Shown piece after piece: positions 1 to 9,179 of a stretch of 64,000 nucleotides of DNA (the first letter of the stretch is position 1; every line of letters starts with the position of its first letter). The stretch is from Chitinophaga varians (GTDB lineage: Bacteria; Bacteroidota; Bacteroidia; Chitinophagales; Chitinophagaceae), in assembly GCF_012641275.1 (NCBI RefSeq), contig NZ_JABAIA010000001.1:2294001-2358000 (forward strand), in the 5' to 3' direction. The translations under genes and the position numbers were made by a program. The notes beneath the pieces are model-generated. The model ran no database searches and was not told where the DNA came from. It was given only the letters and a program-made list of their open reading frames with translations.

Positions 1-345
1 CTGCAACGAAGCCGTATGAACGAACACCTCCGGCTGACCGTGGAAATCGACGACCAGCTGAACAAACAAAGCGTATACCCGTTATTGTTATTACCACTGG
101 TGGAAAACGCATTCAAATACGCCGGCGGCGAATACTGGATCAATATCTCCGCCAGCCTCCGGGACGATTGGCTGGTATTTCATGTCAGCAACGCCATACC
201 TGCCATAGAAATGAAACAGAAAAAAGGCGGCATTGGCCTGGAAAACCTGCGCCGACGCCTTGCCCTCCTTTACCCGGGCAAACATGAACTGGCCATCTGC
301 AACAGCCGCGAGAACTATTCGGCAGACCTAAAAATTGCGTTATGA
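1..345 (+). CDS. LytS-type sensor histidine kinase, C-terminal fragment
   Basis: Only the last part of the gene is in the window; the frame is open from base 1. The fragment holds the ATP-binding half of a LytS/YehU-type kinase: an N-box (LPLVENAFKYA, about residues 29-39 of the fragment) and a late glycine box (GGIGLENLRRRL). These kinases autophosphorylate and pass phosphate to a LytTR response regulator. The stop codon overlaps the start of the next gene (ATGA), so the two are translationally coupled and surely work as a pair. The sensing region is outside the window, so the stimulus is unknown. Confidence 0.9.
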   Translation: MQRSRMNEHLRLTVEIDDQLNKQSVYPLLLLPLVENAFKYAGGEYWINISASLRDDWLVFHVSNAIPAIEMKQKKGGIGLENLRRRLALLYPGKHELAICNSRENYSADLKIAL

Positions 346-1049
346 AGATCAGCTGTATTATCACCGACGATGAACCTGTAGCCCGTAAAGGACTGGCCGG
401 ATATGTGGAAAAAATAGACTTTCTCTCCCTGGCAGGCGTCTGCGAAGACGCCCTGTCGCTCAATAACCTCCTCCGCCACCAACCGGCCGACCTGCTCTTC
501 CTGGATATTGAAATGCCTTATATCAACGGCGTGGAACTACTGGAAAGCCTGCCTCATCCGCCAAAAGTGATCTTTACCACCGCCTACGAACAGTACGCCC
601 TCAAAGGCTTTGAACTGGACGCCATCGACTATCTCATGAAACCCATCTCTTTTGAACGCTTCCTGAAGGCCGCCAACCGGGCCCGGGAGGTATTGGCCCC
701 CTCAACGCACGTTCCTGTGGCAGAAAGGGACATCTACATTAAAACCGGGGAAAAACTGGTCCGTGTACTGCTGGAAGACATTATCTTTATAGAAGCGATG
801 GAAAACTACGTATATATCCATACCACGCACGGCCGGTACCTGACCCATTCCACCCTGAAAGCGGTAGCGGAAAACGTAACCGGTCCGGAATTTGTTCAGA
901 CCCATAAATCGTATATCATCAACACCCGGAAAATCACCAGTATAGAAGGCAACAGGATCATGATGGGACAGGCTTCCGTACCGGTGTCCAGAGGACTGAA
1001 AGACAGTGTGATGAATACCATTTTAAAAGACAAGCTGCTAAAAAAATAA
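342..1049 (+). CDS. LytTR-family response regulator
   Basis: A 235-residue DNA-binding regulator. The N-terminal receiver domain has the acidic pair near residues 9-10 (TDDEP), the phospho-acceptor aspartate in LFLDIEMP (about residue 52), and a YLMKP motif carrying the conserved lysine. A LytTR DNA-binding domain fills the C-terminal 100 residues (IYIKTGEKLVRV through TRKITSIEGNRI). It overlaps the kinase gene by 4 bp. Targets are not visible; LytTR proteins usually bind direct repeats. The bestrophin gene begins 75 bp later and may be co-transcribed. A near-exact direct repeat of AAATATCAAAAT lies in that gap (1092-1103 and 1108-1119). Confidence 0.93.
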   Translation: MKISCIITDDEPVARKGLAGYVEKIDFLSLAGVCEDALSLNNLLRHQPADLLFLDIEMPYINGVELLESLPHPPKVIFTTAYEQYALKGFELDAIDYLMKPISFERFLKAANRAREVLAPSTHVPVAERDIYIKTGEKLVRVLLEDIIFIEAMENYVYIHTTHGRYLTHSTLKAVAENVTGPEFVQTHKSYIINTRKITSIEGNRIMMGQASVPVSRGLKDSVMNTILKDKLLKK

Positions 1050-1124
1050 ATCGGATGATATCTGAAGCTGTCAGGGAACTAAAACCGCTTTAAATATCAA
1101 AATACCCAAATATCAAAATGACAT

Positions 1125-2033
1125 ATGCTGCTGAAACACCGACTCTCGCTCGCCCAGATCTTTACCTTCACCTGGAAGGTAGACCTGATGTTGCTGCTCT
1201 GCTGTACCCTCGTATATTTTGTTGATAAATACTGGCTGTCCGCCCATATAGCCATTCCCGTGGCCGTATCTGCCGTACTGGGTACCGCCATCGCCTTTTT
1301 TATCGGCTTTAATAACAATCAGGCTTATGACCGGTGGTGGGAGGCCCGCATGATCTGGGGGGCGCTCGTCAACGACTCCCGTTCCTGGGCCAGAAGCCTG
1401 CTCCACTACACGCAGACCGACGGTGACCAGGAGAAACAGGCCTTCGTTCGCCATATGATCTACCGCCACCTCTCGTTTGTATATGCCCTGAAAACCAACC
1501 TCCGGAAACTCCCCGACGACTACTACACCCGATACCTCACCAAAGAAGAAATCGACTACGTTCAGCAACATCAAAATATTCCCAACGCCCTGCTCAACCT
1601 CCAGTCGGCCGACCTGCAACAGCTACGCCAGTCCGGCGTGGTAGACGGTTTCGCTTTCCTGGAACTTAACCAGATGCTGGTCAACCACTGTGATCAAATG
1701 GGCAAGTCAGAACGCATCAAAAACACCGTCTTCCCGCCCAGCTACGTCTATTTCACCCGGCTGTTCATCTGGTTCTACGTGATCATGAATACCCTGATGA
1801 TGACCGAGTCCATCGGCGCCTGGGCCATCCTCTTCGGATGGGTGTTTGGCTTCGTTTTTCACGTCACCCATCTCAACGGCATCACCCTCATGAACCCGTT
1901 CGAGTACCATCCCCTGGGCATTCCACTGGACAGCATCTCCCGCACCATCGAAATAAACCTCATTGAACTGATGGGAGAAGAGCCCGTGCCACAGCCGGTA
2001 AAGCCCAAGTTTGACGGGCTATATATTATGTAA
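1125..2033 (+). CDS. bestrophin-family (UPF0187) anion channel
   Basis: A 302-residue inner-membrane protein of the bestrophin/RFP-TM family, which forms pentameric anion channels. Visible hallmarks are two N-terminal hydrophobic segments (about 18-35 and 43-62), the family signature around NNQAYDRWWEARMIWG (about 65-80), and two further hydrophobic segments near residues 205-250. Length fits bacterial members such as YneE. It lies on the same strand as the LytTR pair upstream and JetABC downstream, separated from the latter by a long hairpin. The transported ion cannot be read from sequence. Confidence 0.88.
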   Translation: MLLKHRLSLAQIFTFTWKVDLMLLLCCTLVYFVDKYWLSAHIAIPVAVSAVLGTAIAFFIGFNNNQAYDRWWEARMIWGALVNDSRSWARSLLHYTQTDGDQEKQAFVRHMIYRHLSFVYALKTNLRKLPDDYYTRYLTKEEIDYVQQHQNIPNALLNLQSADLQQLRQSGVVDGFAFLELNQMLVNHCDQMGKSERIKNTVFPPSYVYFTRLFIWFYVIMNTLMMTESIGAWAILFGWVFGFVFHVTHLNGITLMNPFEYHPLGIPLDSISRTIEINLIELMGEEPVPQPVKPKFDGLYIM

Positions 2034-2151
2034 AAATTACAAATTACGAATTACGAATTGCGAATTTAGGGTCCTTATGGGGCTAAATTTCTAAAAAATG
2101 GCCAATAATCAGTCCCCAATTCGTAATTCGTAATTCGTAATTCGTAATTTT
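2033..2151. repeat. heptamer-built inverted repeat, copy A
   Basis: Two 34-bp arms (2033-2066 and 2118-2151) match as reverse complements with two mismatches around a 51-bp loop. Each arm is a tandem run of the heptamer AATTACG or its complement. The left arm starts inside the bestrophin stop codon and the right arm ends 4 bp before the jetA start, so it fills the whole intergenic space. Related elements lie at 17349-17463 and 51458-51548. The loop is unrelated among copies. Confidence 0.85.
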
Positions 2152-2155
2152 ACGC

Positions 2156-3619
2156 ATGACTTATGATCAATTATGTAATCTATATGCCCAGTCGATCACA
2201 CTAAAGATACTCCGGGCACGTAGCGCGCCAATGATGTTGTCATTTTTTCACCAAACATTCAAGGAGAAAAACCATACCACCGTTCCCAATGTGGAACTGG
2301 TCACCCGTTTGTCTGATTACCTGGTAGCCACCGGCTACCGCGCCACAGACGACGAAATAGACGCCTCCGCCCTGCTCGACAACGAAGATGAAAGAGCCAG
2401 GAAATATGTGGAACAATGGAGCAATAAGGGCTTCCTCCGGAAGTACCCCGACGACGACGGCAACGATATCCATGAGCTCAGCAGCGACATGGAAAAAGTG
2501 ATGCACTGGGTGTCTACACTCCAGAAAAGGGAATTTGTGGGCACAGAAAGCCGCTTTAAAGACATCTTTTCCAAACTGAAGGAACTGGTGGACCAGAGCA
2601 ACAAAGATCCCAAACAACGTATACAGGAACTGGAAAAAAAGAAATTCGAGATAGAACAGGAGATCAAAAGCATCACCATCTCCGGAAGGGTACAGGTCTT
2701 CGACGACACCCAGATCAAAGAAAGGTGCTACGATGTAAACCGCATGTCCAGAGAGCTCCTCAGCGACTTCAAGGAAGTGGAGCATAACTTTGAACAGATC
2801 ACCCAGGAGATATACCGCAAACAAAGTGAACGCGATATCGCCAAAGGCGCCCTCCTGGCTTATACCCTCGACTCTTTCGAAGCCCTCCGCCAGAAAGACC
2901 AGGGCAAAAGCTTCTACTCGTTCTGGCAGTTCCTCATGGACGAATCCAAACAGACAGAAATGCAGCAGCTGATAGAAAAACTCTACAGTCTGCTCGAAGA
3001 ACGGAACATCGAATACAAAAATGACCGCTTCCTCAAAAAGCTGAAACAGTTCCTCCATGCCTCCGGCAAAAAAGTGATCGACGCCAACAAAAAACTGAGC
3101 GATAAACTCAGCCGCGTACTCAGTGAGAAAAACCTCACCGATCACCGCAAAGCCATGGAGCTCATCAACGATATACGCCAGCTGGCCTTCCAGACACTGG
3201 ACGATATACCCGGCGAAGAATTTTATATCGATATAGAAAGCGACCCGGACATAGATATGCTGGACCGCTGGGAGATGGCAGAAGACAAAAAAACACACCC
3301 CGACGTGGAATTCCCCGAAGGCATCGGTGGCAACGACTTCTCCGACTCCGATATGGACGCGCTGTTCAATCACTTCAATATTGATCGCACCCTCCTCGAG
3401 GACCGCATCAACACCCAATTACAAAACAAAAAACAGATCAGTTTGAAGGAACTGGTAGATATCTATGGCACAGAAAAAGGGCTGACAGAGCTCATCACCT
3501 ATTTCTCCATCGCCAGCCAGTCATCCAGCCACATCATACTGGAAACACCTGATCCGGTATCCCTGGGCAACCGCGTCATCAACATGCCGATGGTGCTGTT
3601 TACAAACTCTCAAAACTAA
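2156..3619 (+). CDS. jetA: DUF3375 protein, Wadjet JetA / MksF-like kleisin subunit
   Basis: A 487-residue protein that fits the DUF3375 family, the JetA subunit of Wadjet complexes (a kleisin analogue bridging the SMC-like JetC dimer). Family features seen are the N-terminal LRARSAPMMLSFFHQTF block, the EQWSNKGFLRKYP segment (about 84-96), a REFVGTESRFKDIF motif (about 125-138), then a charged coiled-coil stretch (about 150-175) and an acidic C-terminal third. It is the first gene of a tight operon with jetB and jetC (8-bp gap, then an overlap). No Shine-Dalgarno site precedes it. Base use matches its neighbours, giving no sign of recent transfer. Confidence 0.85.
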   Translation: MTYDQLCNLYAQSITLKILRARSAPMMLSFFHQTFKEKNHTTVPNVELVTRLSDYLVATGYRATDDEIDASALLDNEDERARKYVEQWSNKGFLRKYPDDDGNDIHELSSDMEKVMHWVSTLQKREFVGTESRFKDIFSKLKELVDQSNKDPKQRIQELEKKKFEIEQEIKSITISGRVQVFDDTQIKERCYDVNRMSRELLSDFKEVEHNFEQITQEIYRKQSERDIAKGALLAYTLDSFEALRQKDQGKSFYSFWQFLMDESKQTEMQQLIEKLYSLLEERNIEYKNDRFLKKLKQFLHASGKKVIDANKKLSDKLSRVLSEKNLTDHRKAMELINDIRQLAFQTLDDIPGEEFYIDIESDPDIDMLDRWEMAEDKKTHPDVEFPEGIGGNDFSDSDMDALFNHFNIDRTLLEDRINTQLQNKKQISLKELVDIYGTEKGLTELITYFSIASQSSSHIILETPDPVSLGNRVINMPMVLFTNSQN

Positions 3620-3627
3620 CATGAAAC

Positions 3628-4224
3628 ATGGCCGATAACAATATTTCTCCCTTTGCGCACGTGTTCCTGAAACTCATGCAGGGCCCCGTGTACGAAGAAG
3701 ACAAAGCTTACTGGAAAGACCTGCTGGGCTGGCAAACAGAACTCAGCAAATACCTGAACCAGGTAGGACTGCAACTGATCATCAACGAAAGCGACGGCTT
3801 CGCCCGTATCCTGCAACCCGAAGCAGACGATACCTCCGGCGACAAGCCCCTGCCACGCCTGATGCGTAAAACCAGGCTCACCTACGAAGCCACCCTGCTC
3901 TGCATCGTGCTCCGCGAAGCCCTCGATGAATTTGACATCAAAGGCAACGGTACCCGGCTGTTCATGACACAAAAGGAAATCAAGGAAAGGCTCGCCCTCT
4001 TCTTCAAAGAGCGGAACAACAAATCCAAACTGCTCAAAGACCTGAACAAACCCATCAACAGCCTGCTCAACATCGGTATCCTGAAGGCCACACGCGAAGA
4101 CGCCGCCAATAAGGAACTGCATCAGTACGAAGTAAAAAGGGTGATCAAAGCACTGGTCAACAACGAAAAACTGGAAGAAATCAAATCAAAACTGAAATTG
4201 CATGTCAACCCTGTTCAACAGTGA
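3628..4224 (+). CDS. jetB: DUF4194 protein, Wadjet JetB / MksE-like subunit
   Basis: A 198-residue protein fitting DUF4194, the JetB (KITE-like, MksE-equivalent) partner of JetA. It is predicted to be a compact winged-helix dimer; the segments FAHVFLKLMQGPVYEED near the start and TLLCIVLREALDEFDIKG in the middle resemble the family. A basic, helical C-terminal third (KSKLLKDLNKPINSLLNIG) follows. It starts 8 bp after jetA and its last 23 bases overlap jetC, indicating coupled translation. Family assignment rests on order and size as well as sequence, so it is slightly less certain than JetC. Confidence 0.8.
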   Translation: MADNNISPFAHVFLKLMQGPVYEEDKAYWKDLLGWQTELSKYLNQVGLQLIINESDGFARILQPEADDTSGDKPLPRLMRKTRLTYEATLLCIVLREALDEFDIKGNGTRLFMTQKEIKERLALFFKERNNKSKLLKDLNKPINSLLNIGILKATREDAANKELHQYEVKRVIKALVNNEKLEEIKSKLKLHVNPVQQ

Positions 4225-7200
4225 TTCAAAAGAAAGCGGGTTCCGGTTACAATATCTTGAAATATATAACTGGGGCACGTTCCATAATAAAATATACCGC
4301 GTAAACACCAGTGGCCAGACATCGCTGCTCACCGGCGCTAACGGTAGCGGTAAAACGACATTGATCGACGCCCTGCTGACACTGCTCGTGCCCGCAGGCA
4401 AACGCTTCTATAACCAGTCATCCGGTACGGACCAACGAAAAGACCGCGGCGAAGAATCCTACTTCTGGGGATACTACGGCAAAACCTTCTCGGAAGACTC
4501 GCTGCAATCCAAAACCGAACAGCTCCGGCACAAGGAAAACAACCCGTATTCCGTACTGCTGGCCTATTTCTATAACGCCGCCACCATGCACCAGATCACC
4601 CTGGCGCAGGTACGCTGGTATTCCGGGGAACTGAAAAGACAATTCATCGTTTCCCCCCACAAACTCAATATCAACGACCACTTCGGCGCCGGTAAATTCG
4701 ATATGAAAGGCGACTGGAAAAAGAAACTCCGCCTCGAATATCCCAAAACAGAAATCACCGACAGCTTCAAGGAATACGCCGCCCTCTTCAGCAATATCTT
4801 CGGCCTGCGCAGCGAAAAAGCCCTGTCACTCTTCAACCAGACAGTCGGCATCAAAGTATTGGGCGACCTCAATACCTTCATCCGCAGCCAGATGCTAGAA
4901 GAAACCGATGCAGAAGGCGAATTCCTGAAACTGCGCGAAAACTACGACAGTCTCCTGTCCAGCCACCGCGCCATCCAGAAAGATGAAACCCAGCTTAAAA
5001 TGCTGGAACCCATCATCGCTAATAAAACAGCCTGGCAGGAACTGCAGGACCGCAACCGCGAGCTGCAGATGCTGCAGGACATACTGCCTGCCTGGTTCAA
5101 CAAACAGGAAAAAGACATCCTGGAAAATGAACTGGAAGCGCTGCAGAAAGAACAGCAGAAAACAGCCACCATCCTCAGCAGCATCAACGAACAGCTGCAA
5201 ACGATGAACCTCCGCAAGGATGAACTGATTGCACAGAAAGCCAATAACAGCGTCGATGAACAACTGCGCTCCATCGAAAAATCCATCCACTACGAACAAA
5301 AAGCCCTCGAAGGGAAACGTAACAAGATGGAAGAGTACAACATGCTCGCCGACAGGCTGGAACTGGCCCCCAATCCGGACGAACAGCAGTTCCACGAAAA
5401 TATCGCCGGCGCGGAAATACTGAAGGCCGCACACGACAAACAGCTGGAAACGCTGCAGGAAGAGATGTTCCACTACAAAAGCAGTCTCACCGCCGAAAGG
5501 ACACAGGTAACACGGCTGGAAGAAGAAATCGATTCCTTCCTCAACCGTAAAAACAATATCCCCTACGAGCTGGTGCGCATCCGTCAACAGCTGGCAGACA
5601 TGCTCGATGTACAGGAAGACGACCTGCCTTTTGTAGGTGAACTGATACGCGTAAAAGACAGCGAAAGCCGCTGGGAAAGCGCCATCGAAAAAGTGCTCCA
5701 CAACTTCGGCCTGCGCCTGCTGGTGCCGGAAGAGTACATCATGGACATCAACAAATACATCAACTCCAACAACCTGCAAACACGCCTCGTCTACCACAAA
5801 GTGGAAGACGAAAACTATACCATGCTCAGGATGCCTACCGAAAAGGAAAGCCTCCTGCAAAAGATAGAAATCAAACCCGGCACCATCTTCAAAGAATGGC
5901 TGCAAAACCAGCTGCTCGACCAGTTTGATTATACCTGCACCGATGATATGGCCGTGTTCAACAAGTCACGCAAAGCCGTTACCTCCAACGGACTAACGCG
6001 GCAGGCTACACGCCACGAAAAAGACGACCGCCCCAACCGCTCACAACAGAACAACTACGTGCTCGGTTGGAACAATAAAAACAAGCTGCGGCTGCTCAAA
6101 GCGGAACAGGACGAATGTAACAGCAATATTGAAACCCTGCAGCACAGCATTTCACAGCTGGAAAACAGCCGCAAGGCCATCACCACCGCCAACACCCTGC
6201 TGAACGCTTTCCTCTCGCTCCGCAACTACAGCGAGATCAACTGGCAAACACATGCCGGCGTCATCGAATCCTTCGCCAGGGAAAAAGCACAACTGCTGAA
6301 AACCAGCGATAAATACCAGGTGATCTGCGATCAGCTCGACGAAGCCATCGCCCAGATACAGGACAAAGAGAGAGAAAAAGAAAGGGCCTTGCAGGAAAAA
6401 GGCCGTATCGATGATAAAGCGGCCGATAAGCTGCGTCATTTCAATCAGCTGAAAGTAAATCCGCTGGACGATATCTCGCTGCAATACGTGCTGGAATACC
6501 TCTCCGACCTGTCGCTCACCGAACCGGCCGAAACCACCGCGGAACTGGCATCTTACCGCAAACGGGCTGACGACAACCTGAAAGCCACCCTGCACGACGC
6601 CATGCGCCAGCTGGCCGAAAAAGAAAGCGAAATCACCCGGCAGCTGTCAGCCTTCGTGATGCCTTCCAAAGCCATCCACGACGCCTATCCGGAATGGCTC
6701 GGCGACGTCAGCGACCTGCAGCCACATGTCCGGTACCTCGACGAATTCACCTCGCTGTACGAAAACATCAAATATCAGCGCCTCATCGAGCATAAGGAAC
6801 GTTTCCGTAAATATATGGACACCAGTATGCTCAATGCCATCACCAACTACCGGGCATGGATATACGGCCAGGAAGACCTGATCCGCGAAGTAATGGACGA
6901 TCTCAACGAACCGCTCCGTAACATCACCTTCAACAAAAACCCGGACACCTATCTCCAGCTGGAATGCCGCCACGTTAAAGACGTGGAGATACGCAATTTC
7001 AAAGAGAAACTGAGCGGCGCCGTACCAGACTCCATGAAATACCACCTGGAAAAAGATGAAGCATATGGCGAACAGCTCTTTGAAAACATCAAAGTGCTGA
7101 TCACCGAGCTGCAGCAAAATGAAGCATGGCGCCGTAAGGTAACCGACGTGCGTAACTGGCTCGACTTCGGGGCTAAAGAATACTATATCTCCGATAACAA

Positions 7201-7585
7201 AGCCTTTAAATATTACGAAGATACCGCCAGCCTTTCCGGTGGTGAAAAAGCACAGTTCACCTACACCATCCTGGGCGCTGCCATCGCCTACCAGTTCGGC
7301 ATCAATGAAGCCAACCGCCAGCACCGCAGCCTGCGCTTCATCACAGTGGACGAGGCCTTCAGCAAACTGGACCCTGAGAAAAGCCACTACCTGATGGAAT
7401 ATTGCGGCCAGCTCAACCTCCAGCTGCTGGTGGTAACACCACTGGACAAACTCAATATCGCTGAACCGTATATTCACGCCTGTCACTTTGTGTCCAACAA
7501 AAACAAACGCGACTCCGTGGTGTATAACTTCACTATGGAAGAATACCGGGAAAGGAAAAAAGAATTTGAAACCATGGAAGCCTGA
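4202..7585 (+). CDS. jetC: SMC/Rad50-like ATPase, Wadjet JetC / MksB-like
   Basis: A 1127-residue ATP-binding-cassette motor of the SMC/SbcC class. The Walker A motif GANGSGKTT is at residues 45-53, the ABC signature LSGGEKAQF begins at about 1011, and a Walker B-like FITVDEAFSKLD lies near 1045-1056. Between the ATPase halves are two long charged coiled-coil stretches (about 270-450 and 640-760) around a hinge-like region near 480-600. This matches JetC, which extrudes DNA loops with JetA and JetB. In characterised Wadjet a fourth protein, the Toprim nuclease JetD, cuts the DNA. Here a terminator and cydA follow directly, so no JetD is present. Confidence 0.88.
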   Translation: MSTLFNSDSKESGFRLQYLEIYNWGTFHNKIYRVNTSGQTSLLTGANGSGKTTLIDALLTLLVPAGKRFYNQSSGTDQRKDRGEESYFWGYYGKTFSEDSLQSKTEQLRHKENNPYSVLLAYFYNAATMHQITLAQVRWYSGELKRQFIVSPHKLNINDHFGAGKFDMKGDWKKKLRLEYPKTEITDSFKEYAALFSNIFGLRSEKALSLFNQTVGIKVLGDLNTFIRSQMLEETDAEGEFLKLRENYDSLLSSHRAIQKDETQLKMLEPIIANKTAWQELQDRNRELQMLQDILPAWFNKQEKDILENELEALQKEQQKTATILSSINEQLQTMNLRKDELIAQKANNSVDEQLRSIEKSIHYEQKALEGKRNKMEEYNMLADRLELAPNPDEQQFHENIAGAEILKAAHDKQLETLQEEMFHYKSSLTAERTQVTRLEEEIDSFLNRKNNIPYELVRIRQQLADMLDVQEDDLPFVGELIRVKDSESRWESAIEKVLHNFGLRLLVPEEYIMDINKYINSNNLQTRLVYHKVEDENYTMLRMPTEKESLLQKIEIKPGTIFKEWLQNQLLDQFDYTCTDDMAVFNKSRKAVTSNGLTRQATRHEKDDRPNRSQQNNYVLGWNNKNKLRLLKAEQDECNSNIETLQHSISQLENSRKAITTANTLLNAFLSLRNYSEINWQTHAGVIESFAREKAQLLKTSDKYQVICDQLDEAIAQIQDKEREKERALQEKGRIDDKAADKLRHFNQLKVNPLDDISLQYVLEYLSDLSLTEPAETTAELASYRKRADDNLKATLHDAMRQLAEKESEITRQLSAFVMPSKAIHDAYPEWLGDVSDLQPHVRYLDEFTSLYENIKYQRLIEHKERFRKYMDTSMLNAITNYRAWIYGQEDLIREVMDDLNEPLRNITFNKNPDTYLQLECRHVKDVEIRNFKEKLSGAVPDSMKYHLEKDEAYGEQLFENIKVLITELQQNEAWRRKVTDVRNWLDFGAKEYYISDNKAFKYYEDTASLSGGEKAQFTYTILGAAIAYQFGINEANRQHRSLRFITVDEAFSKLDPEKSHYLMEYCGQLNLQLLVVTPLDKLNIAEPYIHACHFVSNKNKRDSVVYNFTMEEYRERKKEFETMEA

Positions 7586-7612
7586 TTTCCTGCCAAATAT
7601 CATTCAACATAC

Positions 7613-7657
7613 AAAGCGTGAAGGTCAACAGCAGTTACCTTCACGCTTTATTTTTTT
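7613..7657 (+). terminator. intrinsic terminator after jetC
   Basis: A 13-bp perfect stem (7613-7625 pairing with 7637-7649) with an 11-base loop is followed by A and seven T. It lies 28 bp after the jetC stop and closes the jetABC transcript. Confidence 0.85.
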
Positions 7658-7734
7658 GCGTTAGCATTCCCCCGATAGTACTGGTTTACCTCCCCAAAAT
7701 ATTATATATTTATACATACATGATAAACATCAGG

Positions 7735-7763
7735 TTGACAGATTGGAGCAGCTACTAACTTTG
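7735..7763 (+). promoter_or_regulatory. Bacteroidota-type promoter of cydAB
   Basis: TTG at 7735-7737, an 18-base spacer, then TAACTTTG at 7756-7763 matches the Bacteroidota sigma-ABfr consensus (TTG and TAnnTTTG). The cydA start codon follows 20 bp later. Confidence 0.7.
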
Positions 7764-7782
7764 TGACCATAATCCGAGAATT

Positions 7783-9168
7783 ATGCCTTCTGTTGAAATA
7801 CTATCCAGGATACAGTTTGCCTTTACCATTGCCTTCCACTACATCTATCCTCCGCTGAGTATCGGGCTGGGGTTATGTTTGGTGATTATGGAAGGGTTGT
7901 ACCTGAAAACAGGCAAGCTGCTGTACAAAGAAATCACGAAGTTTTGGATCAAGATCTTCGCATTGATATTTGGTATCGGCGTAGCCACCGGTATCGTCAT
8001 GGAGTTTGAGTTCGGCACCAACTGGGCCACCTATTCCCATTATGTAGGCGATATCTTTGGCAGTGCGCTGGCAGCAGAAGGCATCTTCGCCTTTGCCATG
8101 GAATCTGCTTTTCTCGGCGTATTACTGTTTGGGTGGGACCGGGTACACAAAGCCGTGCATTATTTTTCCACGATCATGGTAGCCGTAGGCTCAGCCCTGT
8201 CTGCCTTGTGGATAGTGATTGCCAATTCCTGGCAGCAAACGCCGGCCGGTTACCGCATTGAAGGGCACGACCTGGGCGCCAGGGCCGTGGTGACTGATTT
8301 CTGGGAGATGGTCTACAATCCTTCCAGTATGGACCGTTATGCACATGTGATCATCGGTTCTTTTCTTGCAGGCGCTTTCCTCGTCATGAGCGTAGGCGCA
8401 TGGTATATCCTGAAAAAACGTTTCGTGGAACATGCGCAGGCCATGTTTAAAGTAGGGCTGTCTGTAGCCGTAATTGCCGCACTGGCACAGCTTTTCACCG
8501 GCCACCGTTCCGCCCACTACGTCAGCAAATACCAACCGGCCAAACTGGCCGCCATGGAAGGGCATTATGATAGTCTTGCTGTGGCTGACATGTATATCAT
8601 CGGCTGGGTCAATAATAAAGAAGAAAAAACCACCGGCATTAAAATCCCAGGGGGCTTGTCTTTCCTGACACATGGCAGCTTCAGCGCGCCCGTGGAAGGC
8701 CTGCATGCCACTCCTCCACAGGACAGGCCGCGCGCGGTCAACTTCGTTTTCCAGACCTATCATATGATGATCTCTATCGGCGTGGCGCTGATTGGCCTCT
8801 CCCTGCTGGCGCTGATATTACTGTGGAGAAAGAAACTGTTTCAGCAGCGCTGGCTGATGATCATATTCGCCTGGGCCGTGTTACTGCCACAGATCGCCAA
8901 CCAGGTAGGCTGGTATGCGGCAGAAGTAGGCCGTCAACCCTGGGTGGTATACAAACTGTTACGCACCTCCGACGCACTGTCCAGAAAAGTAACGGCCGAC
9001 CAGGTGATGTTTTCTCTGATATTGTTTACGCTGGTATATATGTTGCTGTTTGTGCTGTTCCTTTATCTGCTGAACCGTAAAATACAGCATGGGCCGGACG
9101 TAGCGGGCAGCAAGAGCGATGACCATGACCAGTACTATCCTAATAATTTGGCAAATCTTCCTTCTTAA
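7783..9168 (+). CDS. cydA: cytochrome bd ubiquinol/menaquinol oxidase subunit I
   Basis: A 461-residue polytopic inner-membrane protein, the haem-binding subunit of cytochrome bd oxidase, which oxidises quinol and reduces oxygen to water with high affinity. His19 matches the haem b595 axial ligand, the segment LAAEGIFAFAMESAFLG holds conserved acidic residues of the proton channel, and GWYAAEVGRQPW is the strongly conserved C-terminal motif. Length fits the short Q-loop form common in Bacteroidota. A consensus promoter lies just upstream and cydB follows after 11 bp. No cydX or cydDC is nearby. Confidence 0.96.
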   Translation: MPSVEILSRIQFAFTIAFHYIYPPLSIGLGLCLVIMEGLYLKTGKLLYKEITKFWIKIFALIFGIGVATGIVMEFEFGTNWATYSHYVGDIFGSALAAEGIFAFAMESAFLGVLLFGWDRVHKAVHYFSTIMVAVGSALSALWIVIANSWQQTPAGYRIEGHDLGARAVVTDFWEMVYNPSSMDRYAHVIIGSFLAGAFLVMSVGAWYILKKRFVEHAQAMFKVGLSVAVIAALAQLFTGHRSAHYVSKYQPAKLAAMEGHYDSLAVADMYIIGWVNNKEEKTTGIKIPGGLSFLTHGSFSAPVEGLHATPPQDRPRAVNFVFQTYHMMISIGVALIGLSLLALILLWRKKLFQQRWLMIIFAWAVLLPQIANQVGWYAAEVGRQPWVVYKLLRTSDALSRKVTADQVMFSLILFTLVYMLLFVLFLYLLNRKIQHGPDVAGSKSDDHDQYYPNNLANLPS

Positions 9169-9179
9169 AATACAGTTGC

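Noticed and set aside
2240..3418. 392-codon open frame opposite jetA, and similar long frames opposite jetC, dxs, nrdJ, the SusD-like gene and the pump genes
   Set aside because: They lie wholly opposite genes with clear family motifs, have no motifs of their own, and arise from the codon bias of the real genes.
2156..7585. JetABC as a recently acquired defence island
   Set aside because: No integrase, transposase, tRNA boundary, or shift in base use is visible around it.
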